From Inhella proteolytica (GTDB taxonomy: Bacteria; Pseudomonadota; Gammaproteobacteria; Burkholderiales; Burkholderiaceae_C): DNA of 64,000 bases. The notes beneath the pieces were generated by a model, which did not search any database, was not told the DNA's origin, and saw only the letters and a program-made list of their open reading frames with translations. Position 1 is the first letter of the stretch; the number at the start of each line of letters is the position of its first letter. The translations under genes were made by a program, and so were the position numbers. This document shows positions 50,255 through 58,768 of the stretch, piece by piece. Location of the stretch: contig NZ_JAEDAK010000019.1 of NCBI RefSeq assembly GCF_016093275.1, forward strand, positions 1-64,000, read 5' to 3'.

Positions 50255-50787
50255 GTGGGAGCCCGCAGCCCGCAGGGGTCTTCAACCCCTGCACCCCGAC
50301 CCGCATTTCTTTGTCTTGCCAAAGAAACGCGGGGCAAAGAAGGGCGCCAACCCGCACAGTCGCCCTCGGGGCGAACTGTGATGGCGGTGCTTGGGCTCAC
50401 ACTGACACGAGCCCTCATCTGACTTCCACGGGCAGGACGACGAAGGCGCCCGGAGTACCGGTCGTCCCGGGCACCGCAGACCATCACCCTTGGCGCTCCG
50501 AAGAACAAACCCCCAACGAGCACAAAACCTCTTCCTGTGCTGGATGGGGCTCCGCTCATCGCAGAAAGCCCGTGATGGTTCGCAGTGGTCTAGTCGGCCG
50601 GTACTCCGGCCAGCTTAGCGGGCAGGTTTTCGCAGTCCCAGGAGGGGTCTCGGAGCCATGTGAACCGGACGTGCAGTCGCGGCCGGCCCGAGGCCGGCTG
50701 CGTGCATTCAGCGCCTTTCTTTGCCCCGCGTTTCTTTGGCGCAGCAAAGAAATGCGGGTCGGGGTTCGGGGGCGAAGCCCCCGAGGG
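50255..50787. repeat. Palindromic-ended intergenic element, copy B2 (inverted relative to B1)
   Basis: This 533-bp element fills most of the gap between the M64-like peptidase gene and the small lipoprotein gene. It matches B1 over its whole length in inverted orientation, with the strongest identity in the ends (CCGCATTTCTTTG, then CAAAGAAACGCGGGG) and blocks such as CGGCCGGTACTCCGGCC and GGCGCCCGGAGTACCGGTC. The two ends of this copy are inverted repeats of each other. No coding frame is conserved between B1 and B2. The 211 nt at 50044-50254 before it show no clear feature beyond being the peptidase promoter region. Confidence 0.85.
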
Positions 50788-50829
50788 CTGCCTCGATGGA
50801 CGCTCGATAGGCGCAACGAGCCAGAGCAT

Positions 50830-51153
50830 TCATCGCCCCACCGCCGAAGCCGACGAAGCAGCCGGCACCACCACCTCCGGACACCCCCGCCGCTGCTCCA
50901 ACCAATACACGATGTTCCCCACCAACACGATGCTCCCCGAGATCACCGTGGAGGTGGCCAGCACAGCGCCCTCGAACACCAGCTGGGCCACGCAGCCCTC
51001 GTTGACGCAGCCGCGCACGCGGTGGTACTCCGCCACTTCCAGCACCATCTTTCGGCGCTCGACCTGGCACTCGGCGTCGTACACGCTGACGGTGCGCGGG
51101 TAGGCGCAGGCGGTCAGCAGCAGCACGGCGGCGAGGGCCGCGGTGCGGCGCAT
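50830..51153 (-). CDS. Small lipoprotein of unknown function
   Basis: This 107-residue protein has a lipoprotein signal (MRRTAALAAVLLLTACAYP, lipobox LTAC, Cys16). The remainder has four Cys, in AECQ, RGCVNEGC and RRGCP, one hydrophobic segment about residues 60-85 and a polar end. No family is recognised. Its ATG overlaps the racemase stop by one base, so they are co-transcribed. Confidence 0.65.
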   Translation of the reverse strand: MRRTAALAAVLLLTACAYPRTVSVYDAECQVERRKMVLEVAEYHRVRGCVNEGCVAQLVFEGAVLATSTVISGSIVLVGNIVYWLEQRRGCPEVVVPAASSASAVGR

Positions 51154-51851
51154 CAGTCGAGCGAGCGCGCCAGCGCGGCGCGTGCCAGCAGGCGGGTCGA
51201 ATCGAGCATGGGGAGCGGGCCCTCGGTGTCGGCCATCAGCAGGGGCAGCTCGGTGCAGCCGAGCACCACGCCGTCGCAGCGCTCCTCGTCACGCAGGCGC
51301 TGCATCACCTGCAGGCAGTGCTGGCGCGCGGTGTCGGTGAAGCTGCCGCGCACCATCTCGTCCATGATGAGCTGCGAGACCCGCTCGCGCTCGGCCGTGT
51401 TCGGGCGCACGCAGGCGATGCCGCGCACCGCCAGCGCCTGCGGGTAGACCTCGCTGCCCACCAGCCAGTTGGTGCCCAGCAGGCCCAGGCGGCGCAGGCC
51501 GCGCTGGTGCGCGGCCTTGGTCACGGCATCGGCGATCGAGATCCAGGGCAGGGGCGATTTGGGCAGCACCCAGGGCAGGGCCTGGTGGATGGTGTTGTCG
51601 GGGCAGATCAGGAAGCCCGCGCCGGCCTTGGCCAGCTTGCGCGCCGAGTCGAGCATCAGCGCGGCCACGGCGGGCAGGTCGCCAGCGTCGAGCGCCTCCA
51701 CATAGCGGGCCAGGGAATGACCGTGCATCACCACCTCGGGGTGGGCATGCGGGCCCATGCGTTCGGCCGCTTCCAGGCAGAGCGTGCGGTAGCAGAGCGC
51801 CGCGCCTTCGGAGGAGCAGGCAACGATGCCAATGGCTTTGAGGGTGTCCAT
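51153..51851 (-). CDS. Aspartate/glutamate racemase-family protein
   Basis: This 232-residue protein has two Cys sites in the usual places: ICPDNTIHQ, with Cys near residue 84, and GCTELPLL, near residue 197. These act as the pair of acid/base cysteines. The N-terminus MDTLKAIGIVACSSEGAALCYRTL gives a typical family start with the ATG at 51851. The substrate could be aspartate, hydantoin or another 2-substituted acid. Confidence 0.87.
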   Translation of the reverse strand: MDTLKAIGIVACSSEGAALCYRTLCLEAAERMGPHAHPEVVMHGHSLARYVEALDAGDLPAVAALMLDSARKLAKAGAGFLICPDNTIHQALPWVLPKSPLPWISIADAVTKAAHQRGLRRLGLLGTNWLVGSEVYPQALAVRGIACVRPNTAERERVSQLIMDEMVRGSFTDTARQHCLQVMQRLRDEERCDGVVLGCTELPLLMADTEGPLPMLDSTRLLARAALARSLD

Positions 51852-51897
51852 GCTGGGCCGGAGCATGGCGGCGCCGGCCGCATCTGGCAAGGCGGGG

Positions 51898-53436
51898 CTA
51901 CGTGGAAAGCCGGTGCTTGCCGGCCGCCTTGGCGGCGTAGAGCGCGCGGTCGGCCCGCAGCATCAGGGCTTCGAGGTCTTCCTCGCCGCCGCTGAACAGC
52001 GCCAGGCCGATGCTGACGCTGACGGGCTGCTGCGTGGCAGCCCAGGGCGGAGCCAGCGCGGCCAGCAGGCGCTCGCCGGTCTGCCGGGCCTGCTCGGCAT
52101 CGCTGTCGCCCAGCAGCAGCATGAACTCGTCGCCCCCCAGGCGCGCCACCACATCGGCGCTGCGGCTACCGGCTTGCAGGCGCTGCGCCACTTCCTTCAG
52201 CACGGCGTCGCCGGCGGCATGCCCCTCGTGGTCGTTGACGCCCTTGAAGCCGTCCAGGTCCAGCGCCAGCAGGGCCAGCGGGCGCTGCTGGCGGCGCGCC
52301 AGCTCCAGGCGCTGGTGGCCCAGCTCGAAGAACAGGCCGCGGTTGGCCAGGCCGGTCAGCGGGTCGTGGTTGGCCAGGTACTGCACCTGTTCCATGGCCT
52401 GGGCGGCGCGCTGCAGGGCCTGGCCCACCTCCTCGGCCTCGCGCAACTGCAGCTGGGGCAGCTGCAGGGCGCTGCCCTGCTGCAGGGTGGCGGCCGCTTG
52501 GTTGAGCGCGCGCACCGTGGCCAGCACGCGGCGCGCCAGCCACACCGCCGTCAGCACGCCGGCCAGCAGGGCCAGGGCGCCGGCCAGCGCCAGGTCGCGC
52601 AGCAGGCGCAGCTGCTCGGCCTGCAGCAGCGCCACCGGCGCGCCCACGGCGACGCGCCAGCCCCAGCGCTCGGAGGTGGTGAAGGCGGTGTAGACCGGCA
52701 CGCCGTCTTTGGTGGTGCTCTTCAGGCGGCCCTCGCGCTGCCGGCTCAGGGCCTCGGCCAGTTCGGGGGTGACGGGCTGGCCCATGAAGCGCGCGGCGTC
52801 GCGCGAGCGCGTGACGATGCGGCCCGAGCGGTCCACCAGGGCCACCAGCCAGCCGTCGGGCAGGGCCTGGCGGGTCAGGAACTCGCTCAGGCGCGCGGCC
52901 GGCAGGCCCATGTTGAGGCTGTAGCGCACCTCATCGCCCACACGCACCGGCACGCCCATGGCCACGGTGGCACGGCCGGTCACGGGGCCGACGAACCAGT
53001 CGGTCAGCACGGTGCGGCGTTCACTGAACACCCGCCGCAAGGCCGGCGGCGTGCCACCCTGCGGCAGGGGCTGACCGGGCGGCACCAGGGTATTGAGCAG
53101 CTGACGCCCTTGAGCATCGGTGATGACGTAGTTGAGCAGGATGCCGCTGGCGATGGCCGCCTGGGCGCGCTGGCGGAAGTCCTCCAGCCGGCCCTCGGTC
53201 AGATCGTCGGAGGTGGCCAGCACCGCCAGCCCGCCTTCGATGGCAGCCCATTCGCTGTCCACCTCGGCCATCACCTTCTTGGCTAGCAGCAGGGTCTGCC
53301 CCTCCACCTGGGTGAGCAGCTGCTCACAGTAACGCTGCACCAGCAGAGCGCCGAAGGCCAGCAGCGGCAGCACGCACACCGCCACCAGCAAGGCCAGCTG
53401 CAGTTTGAGCGAATGGCGTGCGGCGCGGTGCGGCAT
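51898..53436 (-). CDS. Membrane diguanylate cyclase (dCache-GGDEF)
   Basis: This 512-residue protein has an N-terminal helix (LQLALLVAVCVLPLLAFGALLV), a periplasmic Cache-type sensor domain (about residues 40-280), a second helix near residue 285-305, a HAMP-like linker, and a C-terminal GGDEF domain with the intact active site RLGGDEF near residue 433. An RSAD inhibitory site lies five residues upstream, giving product inhibition. It makes cyclic di-GMP. The ligand for the sensor domain is unknown. Confidence 0.94.
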   Translation of the reverse strand: MPHRAARHSLKLQLALLVAVCVLPLLAFGALLVQRYCEQLLTQVEGQTLLLAKKVMAEVDSEWAAIEGGLAVLATSDDLTEGRLEDFRQRAQAAIASGILLNYVITDAQGRQLLNTLVPPGQPLPQGGTPPALRRVFSERRTVLTDWFVGPVTGRATVAMGVPVRVGDEVRYSLNMGLPAARLSEFLTRQALPDGWLVALVDRSGRIVTRSRDAARFMGQPVTPELAEALSRQREGRLKSTTKDGVPVYTAFTTSERWGWRVAVGAPVALLQAEQLRLLRDLALAGALALLAGVLTAVWLARRVLATVRALNQAAATLQQGSALQLPQLQLREAEEVGQALQRAAQAMEQVQYLANHDPLTGLANRGLFFELGHQRLELARRQQRPLALLALDLDGFKGVNDHEGHAAGDAVLKEVAQRLQAGSRSADVVARLGGDEFMLLLGDSDAEQARQTGERLLAALAPPWAATQQPVSVSIGLALFSGGEEDLEALMLRADRALYAAKAAGKHRLST

Positions 53437-53568
53437 CTTCCTCCCCGTTGCGGCCGCGAGCATCCCCGCTTCGCAGCGCGGCCGTCAATCCGGCGGGCGA
53501 AGGCCCTGCGGATCCATCAGGTATGCGCAGGAGAATCGCGGCCTTTGACCCTTTTTGCCGAATTCACC

Positions 53569-53811
53569 ATGAGCGACACCCGCCCTCCGCTGCCCGACCA
53601 CCTGGCCGTCGACCCGCGCAGCCCCCACCATGTGGCCGAAGTCTTCGAGCACGACATCGGCATCCGCTTCAATGGCAAGGAGCGCAGCGATGTGGAGGAG
53701 TACTGCGTCAGCGAGGGCTGGGTCAAGGTAGCGGCTGGCAAGACGGTGGACCGCAAGGGCCGGCCGATGCTGATCAAGCTCAAGGGCACGGTGGAAGCCT
53801 TCTACCGCTAA
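53569..53811 (+). CDS. DUF3297-family protein
   Basis: This 80-residue protein matches DUF3297 closely: PPLPDHLAVDPRSPHHVAEVFEHDIGIRFNGKERSDVEEYCVSEGW and the C-terminal KLKGTVEAFYR. The family is small, soluble and of unknown function and is common in Burkholderiales. A longer upstream frame exists, but ATG at 53569 is the family start. Confidence 0.93.
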   Translation: MSDTRPPLPDHLAVDPRSPHHVAEVFEHDIGIRFNGKERSDVEEYCVSEGWVKVAAGKTVDRKGRPMLIKLKGTVEAFYR

Positions 53812-53829
53812 GCACCCAACAGGGATTCC

Positions 53830-54162
53830 ATGAGCGACAACTACAAAGCGTTTCGCGTCCATCGCGCGTTGGCCGTGCTGTATGGCGTGCTGGCCTTGCT
53901 CCTGTCCAGCGCACTGTTCTTTCCACCCATGGGTTATGGCCAGTGGGGCGTGCTACCCGTACTCGTCTTCTTCGGCCTGGTTGCCTTCGTGCATGGCTGG
54001 ACCGCGATGGCCTGCCGCGCGGGCAGCGAGCCGGGTCGCAAGGCATCCATTGCCATCGCCGTGTTGATGCTGTGCGGGTTTCCGATTGGTACTTTGATCG
54101 GCGCCTACCTGCTCAGCGTGACCTGGAAGGGCTGGCCGGCGCCCCAGTTCACGGCCTCCTGA
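53830..54162 (+). CDS. Small membrane protein of unknown function
   Basis: This 110-residue protein has three hydrophobic segments (about residues 14-32, 38-58, 77-98), a positive N-terminus (YKAFRVHRALAV) and no known motif. It follows DUF3297 by 18 nt and precedes the UbiB-like gene by 26 nt, so all three probably share a transcript. Confidence 0.6.
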   Translation: MSDNYKAFRVHRALAVLYGVLALLLSSALFFPPMGYGQWGVLPVLVFFGLVAFVHGWTAMACRAGSEPGRKASIAIAVLMLCGFPIGTLIGAYLLSVTWKGWPAPQFTAS

Positions 54163-54188
54163 GCTCGCCTTGAACTGATACTGGCCGC

Positions 54189-55892
54189 ATGCTGATCGAA
54201 GCCGTCGGGGGCATGCAGGACATCGGGCGGATGCACGACATCGCGTCCGTGCTGGTGCGCCACGGCCTGGGCGACATGGTGCGGCGCTTCGGCCTGGCCG
54301 ACGCTCTGGCGCGCGCCGGCCGCGCGCTGCACATCCCGCAGGCGGATGCGCTGGCGCGCCTGGAGCCGCCGGCGCAGACCCGGCGTGCGCTGGAAGAGCT
54401 GGGGCCCACCTTCGTCAAGCTCGGGCAGATCCTGGCCGGCCGCGCCGACCTGCTCGGCCCCGAGTGGATTGCCGAGCTCTCCAAGCTGCACAGCCGCGTG
54501 CCGCCGGTGCCGCTGGAGGCCCTGCGGCCGCAGCTGCGCGAGGACCTGGGCGGCGAGCCCGAGACGGTGTTCGCCGAGTTCGACCCCGAGCCGTTGGCGG
54601 CGGCCTCGATCGCCCAGGTGCACCGCGCCCGGCTGCAGGACGGCCGCGCGGTGGTGGTGAAGATCCGCCGCCCGAACATCCACGAGGTGGTGGAAGCCGA
54701 CCTGCGCCTGCTGGCGCGCTTTGCCGCCAGCGCCGAACGCGACTGGCCGGCGCTGCAACCCTACCGCCCGGTGCAGCTGGTGCGCGAGTTCGCGCGCTCG
54801 TTGCGCCGCGAGCTGGACCTGGCCAACGAATGCCGCCAGGCCGAACGCATCGCCCGCAACCTGGCCGCGCTGCCCGAGGTGCAGATCCCGGCCGTGCACT
54901 GGGCCTTCACGCACGAGCGTGTGAACGTGCAGGACTTCATCGAGGGCGTGCCGGGCGAAGACCTGCAGCGCGTGGACCGCGCGGGCCTGGACCGCAAGCT
55001 GCTGGCCCAGCGCGGCGCGCGCGTGGTGCTGAAGATGATCGTCGAGGACGGCCTGTTCCACGCCGACCCGCACCCCGGCAATGTGTTCTACCTGCCCGGC
55101 AACCGCATCGCCCTGATCGACTTCGGCATGGTGGGCCGGCTCCCGTTGAAGCGCCGCGAGCAGCTGCTGCAGCTGCTGCTGGGCCTGGTGGAGCGGCGCC
55201 CGCAGGAAGTGGCCGACGTGCTGCTGGAATGGGCCGGCGACCGCCGCGCCGGCCTGAACCTGGAGCAGCTGGAAGACGAAATCGAGGCCTTCGTGGACCA
55301 GTACCACGGCGTGCCGCTGGCGCAGCTGCACCTTGGCCAGATGCTGGCCGAGGTGACCCAGGTGCTGCGCGAGCACCACTTGGCGCTGCCGCCCGATCTG
55401 GCCCTGCTGATCAAGGCCTTCATCTCGATGGAGGGCATGGGCCGCGCGCTCGACCCCGACTTCCACATGACGGCTGAGGCCCTGCCCCTGCTGCGCCAGG
55501 TGATGACGGCGCGCTACCAGCCCAAGGCCATCGCGCAGCGCGGCTGGAGCCTGCTGACGCGCACGCTCAAGGTGGCGCAGGGCCTGCCGGAAGACCTCTC
55601 GCGCCTGCTGCGCCGCGCCCGCCACGGGCAGTTGCGCGTGGGGGTGGACATCGCCCACATCCGCCAGGTGGGCGACCAGCTGGAGCGGGCGTCGAGCCGG
55701 CTGTCGCTCGCGCTGGTGATTGCCGCGCTGATCATCGGCTCGTCCATCGTCATGACGGTGGGCGGCGGGCCCACGCTGTTCGGCCTGCCGGCCTTCGGGC
55801 TGCTGGGCTTTCTGGCCGCGGTGGTGGGCGGGCTGGCGCTGCTGCGCTCGATCTGGCGCGGCTTTCGTGGCCGCGGGCTGGACGAGGAATGA
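54189..55892 (+). CDS. ABC1/UbiB-type atypical kinase
   Basis: This 567-residue protein has the KxGQ motif (FVKLGQ near residue 75), AAASIAQVH near 137, the ExD segment ELDLANE, DPHPGN near 293 and DFG near 311. Two helices at the C-terminus (about residues 510-550) anchor it to the inner membrane. This is the ABC1 family used in ubiquinone synthesis. Position outside a ubi operon suggests a paralogue rather than the canonical UbiB. It overlaps the outer-membrane gene by 4 nt (ATGA). Confidence 0.87.
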   Translation: MLIEAVGGMQDIGRMHDIASVLVRHGLGDMVRRFGLADALARAGRALHIPQADALARLEPPAQTRRALEELGPTFVKLGQILAGRADLLGPEWIAELSKLHSRVPPVPLEALRPQLREDLGGEPETVFAEFDPEPLAAASIAQVHRARLQDGRAVVVKIRRPNIHEVVEADLRLLARFAASAERDWPALQPYRPVQLVREFARSLRRELDLANECRQAERIARNLAALPEVQIPAVHWAFTHERVNVQDFIEGVPGEDLQRVDRAGLDRKLLAQRGARVVLKMIVEDGLFHADPHPGNVFYLPGNRIALIDFGMVGRLPLKRREQLLQLLLGLVERRPQEVADVLLEWAGDRRAGLNLEQLEDEIEAFVDQYHGVPLAQLHLGQMLAEVTQVLREHHLALPPDLALLIKAFISMEGMGRALDPDFHMTAEALPLLRQVMTARYQPKAIAQRGWSLLTRTLKVAQGLPEDLSRLLRRARHGQLRVGVDIAHIRQVGDQLERASSRLSLALVIAALIIGSSIVMTVGGGPTLFGLPAFGLLGFLAAVVGGLALLRSIWRGFRGRGLDEE

Positions 55893-56575
55893 GAGCCCTC
55901 CTGCTCGCTGCGCTGCTGCTGGCCGGCAGTGCGCGCGCAGACCCCGGCTACTACCTCGTGACACCCTACGCCATGCCGGGCGAGGCGGCGCTGGACCTGC
56001 GCTACTGGACCGTCAAGGCCGACCGCCGCAAGGCCACGCTGTGGCCCGAAGCCGGCCTGCGCCTGGGCCTGGGGCCGCGCTGGACGAGCACGCTCTTTCT
56101 CAGCGGCATCGGGCCAACGCTGCAGCGCCAGCGCCTGAGCTCGATCAACTGGGCGCACAACTGGGTGCTGAGCGAGGGCCGCAGCGACTGGGACTTCGGC
56201 CTGCACGCCCAGGGCATCCACCGCCCCGGCGAGGGCAATGCCTTCGAATGGGGCCCGCTGCTGCAGACCGATCAGGGCCTGACGCGCCTGAACCTCAACC
56301 TGCTGTTTGAGCGCGACTTCAAGGCCGGCGGCACGCAGCTGAAGCTGCAGTGGCAGGCCTTGCACCGCTTCGGCCGGGGCTTGCGCGCCGGCCTGCAGGG
56401 CTTTGGCGAGCTGGGCCGCTGGAACCATTGGAGCGCGCGCCCCTCGCTGCGCGCCGGCCCGGTGCTGCGCCTGGGCCTGGGGAATGCCGCCGAGCTGCAG
56501 ATGGCCTGGCTGCGCGGCAAGACCTATGGCCGCACCGGCGCGATGTTCAGCACCCAGCTGCTGCTGAGTCTCTAA
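55889..56575 (+). CDS. Outer-membrane beta-barrel protein of unknown function
   Basis: This 228-residue protein has a signal peptide (MRALLLAALLLAGSARA) and about eight to ten amphipathic strands of alternating hydrophobic and polar residues ending in a final strand MFSTQLLLSL. That terminal aromatic-bearing strand is typical of outer-membrane barrels. No family is recognised. The TAA stop codon itself forms the left target duplication of the next element. Confidence 0.65.
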   Translation: MRALLLAALLLAGSARADPGYYLVTPYAMPGEAALDLRYWTVKADRRKATLWPEAGLRLGLGPRWTSTLFLSGIGPTLQRQRLSSINWAHNWVLSEGRSDWDFGLHAQGIHRPGEGNAFEWGPLLQTDQGLTRLNLNLLFERDFKAGGTQLKLQWQALHRFGRGLRAGLQGFGELGRWNHWSARPSLRAGPVLRLGLGNAAELQMAWLRGKTYGRTGAMFSTQLLLSL

Positions 56576-56848
56576 GGAAACGCTGAACAAGTCCCTGCGG
56601 AGCGCGTTTGCAAGAGAACCGGCCGGCTCGTAGACGGCGCGCGAAGGTCGGACTCGCCGTCCGACAGCCGAGCGCGCCAACGCCCGAGCAGGCCGGTTAT
56701 CTTCCAAACCCTTGCGGGCCATCGACTTTTCGGGCGCTGGCCGGCGTTGCGACCCTTGCCCAGGCCACCAGCCTGGGCGGCGGCTCGCGCCTTGGCCAGC
56801 ATTCCGAAAAAGTCGCGGCGCGCCCGCAGGGACTTGTTCAGCATTTCC
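56576..56848. mobile_element. MITE-like element with 25-bp terminal inverted repeats
   Basis: The left end GGAAACGCTGAACAAGTCCC... is matched in inverted form by the right end, 25 bp with one mismatch. The element is 273 bp. It is flanked by TAA on both sides (56573-56575 and 56849-56851), a TNA-type 3-bp target duplication as seen with IS5-related elements. No transposase frame is present, so mobilisation in trans by a related insertion sequence is inferred. It sits between an outer-membrane gene and a glycosidase gene and occupies their whole intergenic space. Confidence 0.75.
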
Positions 56849-56852
56849 TAAG

Positions 56853-58694
56853 TCACTGGCAGCCGGCCGTGCCCAGCCAGGTGCTCAGCGTACCCAGATC
56901 CTGGATGCCGACGCTGCCGTTGGCGTCCCAGAACACCAGGCGCTGGCCGCTCAGGGTGATGCCGACGTAGGTGTTCGTCGTCGGGTAGTGGCGGTAGTAG
57001 TAATCGCCCGCCGTCTTGGAGCCCTGCGGCTGCGGCTGGAACAGGCTGGCGTATTGGCGCTCGCCCCAGCTGAACAGGCAGTCGGCCTGCTCGCTCAGCG
57101 TGCGCGCCTGGGGCTTGAGCTCGACCAGTTGCAGGCCGCGCGCGGGCACGCTGGTGCTCAGCTCCAGCACGCCGCTGCTGGGGCTGAGGTCGCTGCGCGT
57201 CTCCTGCACCGGGCTGGCCAGCAGGCTCTGCAGCGCCGTGGCATCCACCTTGGCCGGGTTGCCGGCCACGCTGAGTTCCTGCACGGCATTGCTGGGCGTG
57301 CGCAGCACCGCCTGGTAGCGGCCGCTGCCCAGGCCTTTCACACGCACCGTGGTGCTCTGCGCGCTGCTGCCGTCGTTCGTCAGCACCAGCAGGGTGCGGT
57401 CGCTCAGCTGGGCGCCCAGGGCCAGCAGGGGCAGGGTTTCGGCGGCGTAGCCGGCCAGGCAGTTGCTCTGGCACACCTGGGTGCTGAGCTGGGTGGCGCC
57501 GCGCAGCTGGGTGTGCGCCCAGAAGGCCCAGGCCGAGGGGTTGATGCGCGCCTTGCCCGCCGTGGTGCTGAAGTCGAACAGCGCCATGATGGGCACGCCG
57601 GCATAGAAGTGCGCGGCCTGGACGTTCTGCGCCGGGTCCTGGAACTGCGTGAGCACGGCACTGGCGTAGGACTGCGTGCGCGCCTCGCCAAAGAAGGCGT
57701 TGCCGCATTGGTTGCCCAGGCCGATGTTCCATTCGGTGAGGTGGATCGGCAGGCTGCTGCCGCCCTGGTTGTTCACCAGACTGCGCAGATTGCGCAGGAA
57801 GGTGGCACTCTCGGTCGGGCTGGCGCGATCGCAGCTGCCGTACAGGTGGGCGGAGTAGAAATCCAGGTTGCTCAGGCCCACGCCGGCGATGAAGCCGTTG
57901 GCCGGGTTGCCGGCCACGGTGCTGGTGGTGAGGATGCTGCGCGTGAAGCCGGGGCCGCCGATGCGCAGGCTCTTGCCGGCCGTCTGCGCCGCGGCACGCA
58001 CACGCGTCACCGTTTCGCGGAACAGGGTGTAGAAGTCCGATTGCGTGCCGCGCCAGAAGCCGCCGTCGGGTTCGTTGTGCACCTCCACGAACACCGGGTC
58101 CACCGCCGCCACGCCCGCCGTGGGCTTGAAGCGACCGATGACATGCTGGTAGATGTTGGTGGCCACCTTGGCCCAGGCCACCGGGTCGGCGGTGTTGTTG
58201 GGGCCGTTGTAGCTCTCGCCCAGGCGCAGATAGGTGGCGGCGCCGGTGCTGGCCACTTCCTTCAGCGCGGTGTCGGTGCCGCTGAAGTCGTAGTTCGCCG
58301 TGTTGTTGAGGTCGGCGTCGGCGCTCGAAGTGGGCGTCCAGGTGAAGGTGGGGATGCCGCCGGTGCCGGTGAGCTCGCAGCCGCTGACGGTCTGCGCCGG
58401 GCTCACGCCGGTGTTGAGCTTGGTGGCGGCGGTGTAGGTGCTGCAGAGGTCCAGGCCAGCGTCGTGCAGGCGCACCTGGCTGAGGCCGAAGGCGGCGTAG
58501 AGGTTGGCGGCATCCAGGGTGGTGGCCGCGCCCTGCGTGGGCTTGGTGGAAAAGCCCGGCTTGCGGTTGACGCCGAACACATCGCGAATGGCGCCCTGTG
58601 GCTGCGCCAGGTCCACCTCCACGCGCAGGCTTTGCGCGCTGGCGGCCAGGTGCAAGCCCATCGAACCGATCAGACAAGCGAGCAGCGGGCGCAT
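56853..58694 (-). CDS. Secreted GH39-like glycosidase with C-terminal W-E-YP module
   Basis: This 613-residue protein has a signal peptide (MRPLLACLIGSMGLHLAASA). A clan A glycosidase barrel follows: VFVEVHNEPDGGFWRG, with the Asn-Glu-Pro acid/base, about residue 195-210, and HLTEWNIG, the likely nucleophile Glu, about residue 325. A beta domain follows. The last 75 residues (DCLFSWGERQYASLF..., YYYRHYPTTNTYVGI..., AGC end) form the module shared with the proteins at 19092-20159 and 45065-47149. Substrate unknown. A MITE-like element lies directly after its stop. Confidence 0.82.
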   Translation of the reverse strand: MRPLLACLIGSMGLHLAASAQSLRVEVDLAQPQGAIRDVFGVNRKPGFSTKPTQGAATTLDAANLYAAFGLSQVRLHDAGLDLCSTYTAATKLNTGVSPAQTVSGCELTGTGGIPTFTWTPTSSADADLNNTANYDFSGTDTALKEVASTGAATYLRLGESYNGPNNTADPVAWAKVATNIYQHVIGRFKPTAGVAAVDPVFVEVHNEPDGGFWRGTQSDFYTLFRETVTRVRAAAQTAGKSLRIGGPGFTRSILTTSTVAGNPANGFIAGVGLSNLDFYSAHLYGSCDRASPTESATFLRNLRSLVNNQGGSSLPIHLTEWNIGLGNQCGNAFFGEARTQSYASAVLTQFQDPAQNVQAAHFYAGVPIMALFDFSTTAGKARINPSAWAFWAHTQLRGATQLSTQVCQSNCLAGYAAETLPLLALGAQLSDRTLLVLTNDGSSAQSTTVRVKGLGSGRYQAVLRTPSNAVQELSVAGNPAKVDATALQSLLASPVQETRSDLSPSSGVLELSTSVPARGLQLVELKPQARTLSEQADCLFSWGERQYASLFQPQPQGSKTAGDYYYRHYPTTNTYVGITLSGQRLVFWDANGSVGIQDLGTLSTWLGTAGCQ

Positions 58695-58768
58695 GCGGCA
58701 CTCCGGTGGGGGCGGGGCTTCATCATGCCCAAGCCCCCACGGGCGCCGCAAGCGGGTTCAGGGCGGAA

